A DNA stretch of 34,417 nucleotides from contig LDWW01000035.1 of the NCBI GenBank assembly GCA_001045525.1, positions 1 through 34,417 on the forward strand, read 5' to 3'. This DNA comes from Chitinispirillum alkaliphilum (lineage in GTDB: Bacteria; Fibrobacterota; Chitinivibrionia; Chitinivibrionales; Chitinispirillaceae). Position numbers and translations under genes: made by a program. Shown here one piece after another: positions 1 through 9,408 of this stretch. Positions within the stretch are counted from its first letter, which is position 1. Every line of letters starts with the position of its first letter. The notes beneath the pieces were generated by a model. That model worked only from the letters and a program-made list of their open reading frames with translations. It had not been told where the DNA came from and ran no database searches.

Positions 1-437
1 TTTCATTACTTTTTAAGAGTCCAGCGCTAAGAAGCGCTGTTTCAAAAACAATTGGGGCCTTCAGCCCCAAACCCCGACCTACTTTCTTTCCAAGGCCAAA
101 GAAAGTAGGCAAAGAACGCCTTGGGAGCCCCACACTGGCTCCAATATTCGCGCTTTCTCCGGGGAAGGGCCAAAACTCGAGGACTCGAACAATTGGCCCC
201 GGGAAAGGACCGGCGAAAGCGCTCATTCGCCAGTAATTGGGGCGGATTTGTACCCGATAGTTTTTTTAGGAGCTTACTGCTGTTCGCCCTGTGAAATAGA
301 TGGAGAAAATTTTTGTGCAAGTTTAATTGCCGGAGTAATAAAACCCAAAAAATTACGGCAAATCCAGTTCAGAATATCTCGCCATTTCAGGGCTCCGGGT
401 TCACACGCCACCCGCTATAATAGCCCGGGGTAAGTCC
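1..437. repeat. Dispersed hairpin-rich repeat, copy A
   Basis: Positions 1-346 match 7004-7352 almost base for base, in the same orientation. The following tail (about 352-437) matches tails at about 6674-6750 and 7355-7400. The unit opens with three perfect hairpins: 22-39 (CAGCGCT/AGCGCTG), 52-70 (TTGGGGC/GCCCCAA) and 79-108 (CTACTTTCTTT/AAAGAAAGTAG). The left end is cut by the window edge. Short open frames on both strands exist here but have no plausible start signals, and they recur only because the DNA is repeated, so I regard the unit as non-coding. Confidence 0.85.
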
Positions 438-461
438 CCAAGCCCCCCTCCCCCTGAATCC

Positions 462-3400
462 TCACCTCACCACAACACGATCACTCCCTGACCTCCCAAA
501 TGTTTCCGGTGCGTACATCTCTTCCGCTTTGGCCGGTGGAACAAAAAACTCCCCGGGTGTAGTGGCTATCGCGTTATAAGCAAAACTTATAGTATTTCCA
601 TGAAAATGAGTGACGAACGCCTCTGCGCGATCATCGCGGAGGTTCTTATGATTAAACGAGGAACCTGTGTGCCGACGACTGGAAAGGTTACTCGTCACGG
701 CGAGAGTAGGGTTGAGTGGCTCCAGTCCTGCAGGAAGAGGGTCAACCAGAGCTACATGATGTCTGTGGCTCTGAGCACTCATTTTCACAGTAACCCTAAC
801 CTTTGCGCCTGCCTTAATCTTCCAGGTTCCATCCTCCAGACGCAGTACATCATTATTATTATCAACACCCATGTAGTGTCTTTCAACCTGAAATCCATTA
901 TTCATTGGTTGGATCTGTTGGCTTTTTGGTGCATAGTTAAGAGCTATTCTGTAATACATGCGGCCTGAGCCATCCTTTTGAAGCACCAGGTTTTCTGCTC
1001 TGTCCTTATTTGCCAGATAATCCATCGGGATAGTCAGTTGGTGAGATTGGGCAGTCCGTCCCTTAAAAGAATCCCCCCCCACATACTCCTCTCCAACCCA
1101 TGCCCGTGCAACAAAATCAACTGTCTGCATTTCATAACTCCTAAAGTAAGTGTCAAGTGCAAGGAGCACAAAACAGTTCTCAGTAGTAGTTCTCCAGCGA
1201 CCTGACCTCCTCTGTGCAAGCAATCCTCTCACAAGTTTAATGATCAGATCAGATTTGGGTTGCGCCTTCATCAGTGCCTCAAGTACCACTGCATCACCAC
1301 GCCGGGGTGAATAAAAAACATGATAACCGTCATTTCCTGCAAACGAGTGATTGAACTGTGCCCTGTCTGAAGTCTCTTCTACCAGGTTATGAAGATGGCG
1401 AACAATATTCTTTACTTCTGTTGATTCTGGTGATCTGGAAAAGACATACAAAAACCAACCAAGTGATTCGATGTTCCACTGCTCCACCGGAGTTACCCTT
1501 AAAAGACTCCGCGCTTTATCTTCGTCATAATCACCATTTATTGCACGAACATATAATGAATATGCAGTGATGGTTCTGAAAGCAGATTCAGAAAATGAAT
1601 GTGGAATATGTCGTTCAATTAACTTTACATAATTAATAGCCTTACTTTTGATTTCCGTTGGAATGCTATATCCTTTGTTTTGAGCTCTTATCAATGCATG
1701 AATCACATGAAGCGAAGCAAATGGATCGGATTGCTGATCACGACTCCAGAAGCCAAATCCGCCATCTTTGTTTTGGCGCTGAGTAAGTTCTGTGATATCA
1801 AAAACAATTCTTTCGTTTATCTGTTCCTGTGATGGAATTTCTGGTACATTGAAGGCATGCAACACATCACTCAGAGCGACAGCTGACAGTAATCTTGATG
1901 CCAGTTGTTCTGAGCTCGTGAATGGATAATTGTAAAGATAAACGAATGCATCTGTAAGACCCTGAAGTGCTGTTGAGGATGTGGTGATCTGCACACCTCC
2001 AATTTGATTCCAAACATTTTCCGGACGCTCTATTGGATAGCGTACAACATTGTTATCAAGTGTGCCGTAAGTCGCAAATGTCTCTGTTGTAACAGGTGTA
2101 TAGACTGGCAGCTCAAATGAAGTTGCGTCGGTATAATTGCTAACTGTTGCTGATACCTGAAAATGAGCTGTACCAGAATTAATAGCTGATGCGGAAAAGC
2201 GTACTTCATGATTGCTGTGTGCAGGAATAGAAATTATGTAGCTCTCATTGTAAATCTTTACATTTTTAGACCTGACCGCAACACTGACTGGTAAGGTAGA
2301 ATCAGTCTGGTTGTGAAGCACTACAGGGAGTTCAAAATGATCTCCTAAGTAGAGAAATCTTGGCGCACTGGGTCGAACCATCAGGGGTAGTCGGGCGGTG
2401 ATAGTGGTTTCTGCTGTCCCAAAACGTTTAGGACCGTCGGCTGCGATCACCATGATACGATATCGTGTAAGATTGTCAGGTAATTGAATATCTGTGACCA
2501 GTTCGCCTAAATGATTTGTAATCCCTGCAGGGATAAATTTCACAAGTGGATTAAATTCGGAGCGGATTACGGGTGGAGAAGAACTTGAATATACGTTATT
2601 TTTTCTAATGACATTTTGCGGAGCCAATCTAACGCGTGAATCTCCTTTTTCACTGCTCAATGACGGAAAATCTGTTACACTTTCAATTTTTCTTTCACCG
2701 ATAGCGTAAAAGTCTCTGCCAATGTGAAAGTTTCTCAAACTATTGATATCGGGTGTTTTTGTATTCTCCAAAAAAATGAGCGGACGATTGTGATGATTTA
2801 AAACCAGTGAAGGGGTTAAAGGGTAAAACAGATCTAAAGGATTTTTCAGGTTGTAGTTTGACAAAGCCAGCACGCCTTCATCAACGATTGCGATCGCGAC
2901 TTCTGCATTCTGGACAGCTGTATTGTTAGCATCAAATACAGTAATTTTCATTTGTGTATTTTCATTAGGTTTCAAATATTGTTTGTTTGGTGTAGCGGTT
3001 ACCAGTAGAGTTCTTGATCTTTTAGATACAGGAATAATCAAACTTCCGTTTGCAAGTGAAGGCTGCATGGGCAACAGGCTGTCCGGTAAGCCATCAGCTC
3101 CTGTGCGGTATCTCGTACCTGTGAGATGAACCTGCGCATGAAAATTTGGAACATAATCATCACTGATTTCAACGTTTATTTCTTTGGTCGACTCTGTAAG
3201 AGAAAACCTTTTTGTGAGAATTTTACCGTAACGTGACAACAGAAGAAAACCTTCAGCAGGTGTAAATGGTGATTGAATAAGTAGTTTTGCAGTGTCACCG
3301 GATTGATAAATATCCTTATCAGGAATTATTGTTACTTTCTGAATATCTACTCTGTTTTGTTTAAATGCCGGGTTATCCCGTACCCAACGTATTATTGAAC

Positions 3401-6400
3401 TGGAATTTGCTCTACCTTTTTTATCAACGAGTGTTGCAGTAATTCTCCAGAAACCTCCTTCTTTAGGAATGAAGTCCCAGGTAACAGGTTTATTAGAAGA
3501 GACCATACATTCTCTAAACGATTCAGCAATTGTGTCTCTTTCAATTCTGCCGTAACCACATCTGTGGACCTTCTCTGCTGTGAATAAGACCGGCACATTG
3601 CTTACAATTTTACCATCTATATCTGTTACAATCCATTCAGTCGAAACTTTTTCACCAGAATCGAAATAGTTTTCATCATTTTTAAGACCCACATAGTAAG
3701 ATGCGGGATGAATTATGGTTGAGGCCTTTGCTGCCACTTGCTGACGATTAACATTGGTTACAGCTGCCTCCACAGTTAGGCTGACAGGGGTGCGAAATTG
3801 CGAACAGTCAATTGAAGTTGTGATTATGTGAGATCCATTATTATCCGTCTTTCCGCGGAACCTTTTTTCTTCGTTCATCCTTGTTCGTGAAGATAAACCA
3901 GACCATTTCCAGGATTGAGGGAGGATATCTCCAAAAGAGTAATTGCTGTGATTTGGTGGAGAGTATGATGCTCTCCTGGTTTGTAATACCCAGTTTATTG
4001 GAGCCGAAGATATGTTACCTTCTGTGAAATATGATGCCTCAGCGGAGATTGTAAAATTCTGACCGGAAAAAAGTAACTCATTATTTATTTGTACTGCTAC
4101 TTCATACTCTGGTGAGCGATAGTTTTGTATGGATATGCTGTGGCTATGTTTGTGTTCGCCCGATTGTAATTGAATAATAGCGTTCCCCAGGTTTGCATCA
4201 TCAGGAATCACAAAGCTAAAGTCAAATCCACCATGAACTGATAACAAAACCTTACCCCTTGTGATTTCTGTATCACGCGGATCAATTACAGTATAGGTTA
4301 GCGGAGCAGTAATATCAGGGATTTCAGGATCAGATCCAATCTGCCGGGATATCTTTCTAACCCACCCCTTAATATGAACTGTGTCTGATGGTCTGTAAGT
4401 TTGTCGATCATCAAAAACATAAAAGAGATGTTGCTCCGCTTTACTTTGACGGCGAAGATCAATTGGGAAAAATGCTGTATCGTTATCCAATGAAGCTACT
4501 ATTGTAGAGTGTTGTAAATTATTTGGCAGATCAAATGTAATTAACCCGCGATAATCAGTTTTGCCACTTAAAGAATCTACCTTGATTTTAACATTCTCAT
4601 GCGGCACAGCTTCTTCCAAACCTGTAGTCATTACAACCAGCCTTGATGGATCCACCCATGCATCTATCCCAACATTTGTTAATTGAATCCATGAAATCCA
4701 ATAGGAACGTATCATCCTATTCTGAAACTGCGTATCGACATCGTTCATGTAGCTTGTGGGACCAATCCAGACTAAAAAATGTCCTTTCTCATCAAGTAAA
4801 TAGTTGTGCAATTCAATCCGGGATGTAATCAGTGAATCTCGGTGCCCCTTTATAGGTATACTGTCTGTAGCAATTAATTTTCCGGGCATACCACTAAGCC
4901 AGGTCGTATCACAATGATATTTGTTGTAACTTCTTTGAAAAGTGAGCCAGTCTGAAGCCTGCACACGCCAGACTTTTAAAGCCAGGTTTTGATAACTGCG
5001 CGAGTATACAGTAAGTGATGCAGGAGATGTAGGATCCATGACAAACATACCGGGTTTTAATGAAAAGAAAAGGGGGTGAAGCGGTTCTGTTTTGAACTCA
5101 AAGATGTTATTGCCAGTTAATTTCTGTCCATATATATCCTTGATTTCCCGGGAGAACTCAATTGTGTATGTAGTTGATGCTGCTTTGGAGCCTTCTATGC
5201 TTATCGTATGTGTGCTGGTGCTTATCTGAAGATCTTCCAGTGGAGGAGAAATTTTAACCATTGAATTATCGAAGTTCTCTATGTCGAGTTGGTTATTGAG
5301 TGTGAAATTCCATTGAGAGTATTTTTCATTTTTAATTGTAAGAGAATCATGAGTCCTAAATGAAAAACTTTGGTCTTCCCTGGTGACTAAAGGTCCTTCA
5401 GCTGATGATGTTCCTTGTTTCAGCGTTACTACCACATTTTGAGATGGTTTGAGTTGTGCACATAACGATAACAATACACATCGATTTTTCCAAAGATCTC
5501 TGGTTGGTAGTGGCCATGTTTTTTTCAGATGTTCCCTGTATTTGTCCAGTTCACTATGATCCATGAGGTGAAATTCTACCTGTTGATCATCAACCTCTAT
5601 TGTAAGCATTTTTTTGATATGCAGGGGATCAATTCTTTGATTAAACGAGATAATTACAGGAACATCTGTTCTGTTATTATTTCCAGTTGGAAAATGCCTT
5701 ACAATTCGTACCGGGGCAGTATAGAACGTAAACTCTAATTCACCACTGATAAATACACTATCCACAGATTGTGTCTGTTTGTCAATTATTGCCCTGTACT
5801 CTGTTGCCCACGGCAGATCATCTGAAACGGGATTAAAAACAAGTGTAGTGGTGTTTAACCATCGCCAAAAGCCTTTTATTGGTGGATCAAATGTGACTGG
5901 ATTAATTTCAACGATATCATTTACCGCTTTTATATTAACCATTGGTCGACTAAAAGTAAAACTAAACTCCCGAGGGTTTCTAATTTCTCCCTGTGGCGAC
6001 ATACGGGTAATTGTGAACTTTTTAGCTTTAATATTATTATCAATTTGCTGGGGTAGGGGGGGAGCAATAATGTCGGCTGATTGATAGGAAACATTTTCTT
6101 TTATAGTTTTTTGCGGCAGTGGTTGGATCGAGCTACGGGGAGAAAAAATTGCTTGCGCAGTGTTCTGTGGCAATGGAGTTAATTGTGACAGGAGTTCCTG
6201 AGCTGATCTGTCATCCAAAACTTCTGCTGCAGTTGTTAAAGGTGTAGCCTGGATCTGATTATCGTTACCGACCTCTGAAATTTTCTGTATGATACTGGTT
6301 GTAAAGAATTGTTCATCTCTTAAAGGAGCCAGATGCTGGAAATGGGAACAGATGTCAATGGGTTGGTGATCATCAGAGCTATGTCTATTGCAGGAGAATA

Positions 6401-6446
6401 GAAAAATAAACAGAAAGCTGATGGCGTATAGTATAAACAGTCGCAC
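462..6446 (-). CDS. Alpha-2-macroglobulin-like lipoprotein lacking the thioester cysteine
   Basis: This 1994-residue protein belongs to the bacterial alpha-2-macroglobulin family, periplasmic protease-trapping proteins usually tethered to a membrane. The N-terminus is a lipoprotein signal ending in LFSC, with the lipidated Cys at residue 19. A run of macroglobulin-type beta domains follows. Family landmarks include YRPSDTVHIKGW in the MG2-like domain and VAIVDEGVLAL before the ANA-like domain. An alpha-helical thioester-type domain lies at about 1490-1790, and a C-terminal domain ends in the typical DDRAEAF...TPGEFFVPP...FGRSG stretch. At residues 1507-1514 the family motif YPxGCxEQ reads YPFTSSEQ, so the reactive Cys is Ser1511. 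E. coli YfaS is a known thioester-less relative. The start is GTG at 6446, chosen because the signal peptide begins there; the RBS is weak. No pbpC partner is adjacent. The gene stands alone between direct repeats. Confidence 0.93.
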   Translation of the reverse strand: MRLFILYAISFLFIFLFSCNRHSSDDHQPIDICSHFQHLAPLRDEQFFTTSIIQKISEVGNDNQIQATPLTTAAEVLDDRSAQELLSQLTPLPQNTAQAIFSPRSSIQPLPQKTIKENVSYQSADIIAPPLPQQIDNNIKAKKFTITRMSPQGEIRNPREFSFTFSRPMVNIKAVNDIVEINPVTFDPPIKGFWRWLNTTTLVFNPVSDDLPWATEYRAIIDKQTQSVDSVFISGELEFTFYTAPVRIVRHFPTGNNNRTDVPVIISFNQRIDPLHIKKMLTIEVDDQQVEFHLMDHSELDKYREHLKKTWPLPTRDLWKNRCVLLSLCAQLKPSQNVVVTLKQGTSSAEGPLVTREDQSFSFRTHDSLTIKNEKYSQWNFTLNNQLDIENFDNSMVKISPPLEDLQISTSTHTISIEGSKAASTTYTIEFSREIKDIYGQKLTGNNIFEFKTEPLHPLFFSLKPGMFVMDPTSPASLTVYSRSYQNLALKVWRVQASDWLTFQRSYNKYHCDTTWLSGMPGKLIATDSIPIKGHRDSLITSRIELHNYLLDEKGHFLVWIGPTSYMNDVDTQFQNRMIRSYWISWIQLTNVGIDAWVDPSRLVVMTTGLEEAVPHENVKIKVDSLSGKTDYRGLITFDLPNNLQHSTIVASLDNDTAFFPIDLRRQSKAEQHLFYVFDDRQTYRPSDTVHIKGWVRKISRQIGSDPEIPDITAPLTYTVIDPRDTEITRGKVLLSVHGGFDFSFVIPDDANLGNAIIQLQSGEHKHSHSISIQNYRSPEYEVAVQINNELLFSGQNFTISAEASYFTEGNISSAPINWVLQTRRASYSPPNHSNYSFGDILPQSWKWSGLSSRTRMNEEKRFRGKTDNNGSHIITTSIDCSQFRTPVSLTVEAAVTNVNRQQVAAKASTIIHPASYYVGLKNDENYFDSGEKVSTEWIVTDIDGKIVSNVPVLFTAEKVHRCGYGRIERDTIAESFRECMVSSNKPVTWDFIPKEGGFWRITATLVDKKGRANSSSIIRWVRDNPAFKQNRVDIQKVTIIPDKDIYQSGDTAKLLIQSPFTPAEGFLLLSRYGKILTKRFSLTESTKEINVEISDDYVPNFHAQVHLTGTRYRTGADGLPDSLLPMQPSLANGSLIIPVSKRSRTLLVTATPNKQYLKPNENTQMKITVFDANNTAVQNAEVAIAIVDEGVLALSNYNLKNPLDLFYPLTPSLVLNHHNRPLIFLENTKTPDINSLRNFHIGRDFYAIGERKIESVTDFPSLSSEKGDSRVRLAPQNVIRKNNVYSSSSPPVIRSEFNPLVKFIPAGITNHLGELVTDIQLPDNLTRYRIMVIAADGPKRFGTAETTITARLPLMVRPSAPRFLYLGDHFELPVVLHNQTDSTLPVSVAVRSKNVKIYNESYIISIPAHSNHEVRFSASAINSGTAHFQVSATVSNYTDATSFELPVYTPVTTETFATYGTLDNNVVRYPIERPENVWNQIGGVQITTSSTALQGLTDAFVYLYNYPFTSSEQLASRLLSAVALSDVLHAFNVPEIPSQEQINERIVFDITELTQRQNKDGGFGFWSRDQQSDPFASLHVIHALIRAQNKGYSIPTEIKSKAINYVKLIERHIPHSFSESAFRTITAYSLYVRAINGDYDEDKARSLLRVTPVEQWNIESLGWFLYVFSRSPESTEVKNIVRHLHNLVEETSDRAQFNHSFAGNDGYHVFYSPRRGDAVVLEALMKAQPKSDLIIKLVRGLLAQRRSGRWRTTTENCFVLLALDTYFRSYEMQTVDFVARAWVGEEYVGGDSFKGRTAQSHQLTIPMDYLANKDRAENLVLQKDGSGRMYYRIALNYAPKSQQIQPMNNGFQVERHYMGVDNNNDVLRLEDGTWKIKAGAKVRVTVKMSAQSHRHHVALVDPLPAGLEPLNPTLAVTSNLSSRRHTGSSFNHKNLRDDRAEAFVTHFHGNTISFAYNAIATTPGEFFVPPAKAEEMYAPETFGRSGSDRVVVR

Positions 6447-6667
6447 AAGTTTTCTTTCGACAGGGTGTATGATGGAGCTATTCAGTCTTACAGCTTAAAA
6501 CAGATGCACTGGTTTCTACTCTAACTGACGTTTTTAAATGAAAAAAGTTACAAAAATATGAATCTCACACCCAGTCACCTGATCGGATTTCGCTTCCCGG
6601 ATTAAATGCTTTTCAATACTTATTCTTGTATACTGATGAAAGCGCGCGGGGATATTTTTCTGCCCTT

Positions 6668-6905
6668 GTAAACCCAAAAATTACGCAAATCCAGTTCAGA
6701 ATATCTCGTCCTTTCAGGGCTCCGGGTTCACACGCTCACTCGACCCAGGGCTGCGACGGGCAGACCGTCTTACCCTGGGCTGTTATAGCATGCCCCTTTA
6801 GGGCTAAAGAAAAAGATAAATTCCTGAGACTGTTGCTGTTGCAAATTACGACTGAAGGCGCGAACCTATTATAGCCCGGGGCAAGCCAGTCCGCTGGCGC
6901 AGCGC
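6668..6905. repeat. Dispersed repeat tail, copy C
   Basis: This is a partial copy of the repeat tail in the same orientation as copies A and B. Positions 6674-6830 align with 7355-7495 and share the motif GACCCAGGGCTGCGACGG followed by ACCGTCTTACCCTGGGCTG. That motif is itself an imperfect inverted repeat (CCCAGGG ... CCCTGGG). The end near 6873-6885 (ATAGCCCGGGG) matches 419-431 of copy A. The A-copy tail therefore looks like this one with an internal deletion. It lies upstream of the alpha-2-macroglobulin gene and is not coding. Confidence 0.8.
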
Positions 6906-7003
6906 CGGGTGGTGTCGTGAAAACTAATTATAGCTCTGAAAGAGCGGGATATTCCAGTCTATTATTACTCCGGCAATTATATACGCATAAGAGAGTGTTT
7001 GAG

Positions 7004-7500
7004 TTTCATTACTTTTTTAAGGGTCCAGCGCTAAGAAGCGCTGTTTCAAAAACAATTGGGGCCTTCAGCCCCAAACCCCGACCTACTTTCTTTCCAAGGC
7101 CAAAGAAAGTAGGCAAAGAACGCCTTGGGAGCCCCACACTGGCTCCAATATTCGCGCTTTGGCCGGGGAAGGGCCAAAACTCGAGGACTCGAACAATTGG
7201 CCCCGGGAAAGGACCGGCGAAAGCGCTCATTCGCCAGTGATTGGGGCGGATTTGTACCCGATAGTTTTTTTTTAGGAGCTTACTGCCGTTCGCCCTGTGA
7301 AATAGATGGAGAAAATTTTTGTGCATGTTTAATTGCCGGAGTAATAAAACCCAACATCTCAGAATATCACGCCCTTTCAGGGCTCCGGGTTCACACGCTC
7401 ACTCGACCCAGGGCTGCGACGGCAGACCGTCTTACCCTGGGCTGTTATAGCACGCCCCTTTCAGGGCTAAGAAAAAGATAAATTCCTGAAGAGTGTTGCT
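7004..7500. repeat. Dispersed hairpin-rich repeat, copy B (core plus tail)
   Basis: The core 7004-7352 is a near-identical direct copy of 1-346 and includes the CTACTTTCTTT/AAAGAAAGTAG hairpin at 7083-7112. The tail 7355-7500 repeats the CCCAGGG...CCCTGGG unit seen in copy C. Compared with copy A, about 20 bases are missing at the core/tail junction. The IS91-type transposase remnant starts less than 300 bases further on. Open frames across this unit are repeat artefacts. Confidence 0.85.
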
Positions 7501-7729
7501 GTTGCAAAATACGAAGACGCGAAATAAACTCAAGGTTAAAAAAATACAACATTCGCATCTTTCAGTAGTGAGATGCTCAGAAAACATACCGCTAAAGATC
7601 CCATAGGGTATGGGATACAAAGAAATTTCCGTCGGGCTTACCTCAGGGTGCGGTATACGCAGAAAAATTTCCGCCACGCATCCAAATATACCCCAAAAAA
7701 TATCAGGGGCGGTACGGCTAAAGGAGACT

Positions 7730-7979
7730 ATTTCGCCGCTCTGGATGCGTTGCGCCGTTTCCGTTCACGGCATGCCGGAACCGGAAACCCCGTATCGCCG
7801 AAACCACCGCATATCTTGGGCTGCATTGATCAAGGCAGTTTATGAGGTTGATCCGCTCAGGTGTCCAAATTGTGGTGGTACCATGAAAAACCATCGGATT
7901 TATAGAAGACGATGCCGTGATTGAGAGAACTCTCAAACATTATGTGGCTGGTGCTTATCCCTGCCTTTGCTCAAGCTGA
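7730..7979 (+). pseudogene. IS91-family transposase, C-terminal remnant with frameshift
   Basis: From 7793 the plus strand encodes YRRNHRISWAALIKAVYEVD followed by PLRCPNCGGTMK, the conserved zinc-binding C-terminal region of IS91-type rolling-circle transposases. At about 7886-7893 the frame breaks. One frame over, the homology continues from 7893 as IGFIEDDAVIERTLKHY, the usual continuation of the family, and ends at a stop at 7977-7979. The catalytic N-terminal part with the two tyrosines is absent. The piece is a dead fragment of a mobile element. The similarity upstream of 7793 is too weak to set a firm boundary. Confidence 0.75.
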
Positions 7980-8235
7980 GTGTGCTGTGCAGCTATAACT
8001 ATGGGGGGGAGTAGCGATCGGGCACACAGATTTCAAGACTTTGAACTTGACAGGTTTCTTACACATGAGAAATATTTGACAACTCAGCGTGAATCGAGTT
8101 ATCTTGTAAAAGTTAATGAACGACTTTAGTACTTTCATTTATGTTTTATACAACAGACAATACCTGATAGTATTTGCCCAATGAGAAGTGGTAGGCGGGG
8201 TACTTTTCCATAAACAAATTCAAAGGAGTAGTAGT

Positions 8236-8730
8236 GTGATTAAAGAAGTCCTTTATTCGGTATTCATTGCAGCAGTGGTCATCTTAGTGGGATGTTCAAA
8301 CTCTCAATCACCCTCCAGTGCCTACAGAGAAATGGTTCAAGCCGAAAAAAACCAGAACTGGGGAAAGGTTTATGATTCCTATTGTGAATCCTCTCAGGAA
8401 AAAGTTGTGGAAATGTTTAAATCTATGCAGGCACTCAGCAACGGCCTGTTCTCCATGTTGACAGATGGAGAAAACGAGGACTCTGCAGGTCAGAGTGATA
8501 ACGAACAACTTAGTGGCAGAGATTTTTTTGTAAAGACTATGACGTCGGGACAAGATATCTCTTCGAACCAAATCGGCAAGGTTATAGATGAAAAAATTAC
8601 CGGGGACAGAGCTGTGCTCACCATAGAACTTGAAAAGGATGAGGATGATCCAAGGTCTGCTTTTATGGACGACACTGTAGAGGTGGGGATGGTGCTTGAA
8701 AACGGAAGATGGAAAATAGTTCTTGAGTAG
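8236..8730 (+). CDS. Small lipoprotein, possibly DUF4878/NTF2-like
   Basis: This is a 164-residue predicted lipoprotein. The start is GTG at 8236, preceded by AAGGAG at 8223-8228; an earlier in-frame GTG at 8188 has no comparable site and would put 16 odd residues before the signal peptide. The signal segment ends in LVGC, with Cys20 as the lipidation site. The mature part is acidic and begins with a helix (YREMVQAEKNQNWGKVYDSY). It ends in a beta-rich segment (GDRAVLTIELE ... VGMVLENGRWKIVLE). That layout resembles small NTF2-like lipoproteins with a closing WKI strand (DUF4878 type). The function is unknown. It appears to be monocistronic, lying between the transposase remnant and a repeat-rich gap. 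Confidence 0.8.
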   Translation: MIKEVLYSVFIAAVVILVGCSNSQSPSSAYREMVQAEKNQNWGKVYDSYCESSQEKVVEMFKSMQALSNGLFSMLTDGENEDSAGQSDNEQLSGRDFFVKTMTSGQDISSNQIGKVIDEKITGDRAVLTIELEKDEDDPRSAFMDDTVEVGMVLENGRWKIVLE

Positions 8731-8777
8731 AAGGCTGAATCTGATCTTTCAAAAACCCCTAATTCCCCCAAAGTTAA

Positions 8778-8832
8778 ATTGACAGTACGAGGGATTTCGA
8801 CATGAGTTTAAGTACACCTTCGTACTGTCAAT
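8778..8832. repeat. Perfect 13-bp inverted repeat downstream of the lipoprotein
   Basis: ATTGACAGTACGA at 8778-8790 is matched exactly by its reverse complement at 8820-8832, with 29 bases between. It lies about 50 bases after the lipoprotein stop. There is no T-run on either side, so a simple intrinsic terminator is not clear. It could instead be an element end or a protein-binding site. Confidence 0.6.
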
Positions 8833-9127
8833 CTGGTTTGTTTGTTTCTGCATTCCTGAAAAAACTCTGTGGCCGGCTCAGGTATACAAAGTATTCAACT
8901 ATATTAATAGTTATATAATGAGTCCTATACGCCGGAAGTTTATTTGAAGAATACAATTCTAAATCTATTTTATGTCCGTTTGCATGGTGCGAATTGTATG
9001 TGTAAGTAAATAGTGGGTTAACCCGCTTTCTTGATTGAATTCTCCCTAGATTGTGCCCCAATACCGGCTATGTTACTATAAGCTGCTGCTTATTCTTTTT
9101 CTCTTCTTATTGGTTTAATATTAAAGT

Positions 9128-9408
9128 GTGGTGGATAATGTTTACAAAATATTAGCCTGTAAAAAGTTGTTACTGATTTTTGTCTTCAGCGGTGTATTAT
9201 TATTATTTACAAAAAAGAAACAGTTGCTAATATCAATCAAAATGAAAATCTTGGTGATGTTGCATTCTCAGCAAAAATTGTACAAAGCGTGGTGCTCAGC
9301 AACATTATTTGCAATCCGAAACAGCTCCTGAAATGCACACTCTTAAGTCAAATGCCTGTATATGAAACCAGCCGCCCGGGTAAGCGCGCAAGGTTGGACG
9401 AAGGGTGA
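9128..9408 (+). pseudogene. Possible frameshifted small secreted-protein gene (unrecognised)
   Basis: An open frame from GTG 9128 encodes a short start and a hydrophobic, signal-like segment (CKKLLLIFVFSGVLLLF). It then reaches a run of six A followed by G at 9211-9217. In the zero frame the downstream sequence is low quality. In the -1 frame it continues as a more protein-like stretch (ETVANINQNENLGDVAFSAK...) to a stop at 9406-9408. Either one A was lost from the homopolymer and the gene is broken, or the A AAA AAG heptamer is used as a slippery site. There is no recognisable family. The end runs into the GC-rich repeat-like block beginning near 9366, which may have truncated the gene. Confidence 0.3.

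Noticed and set aside
79-108. Hairpin with a T-containing arm considered as an intrinsic terminator
   Set aside because: The T residues are within the stem, no T-run follows, and it is part of a repeated element.
6917-7326. Open frames of about 105 residues on both strands across the repeat
   Set aside because: They lie inside the hairpin-rich repeat, recur in each copy only because the DNA does, and have no ribosome binding sites.
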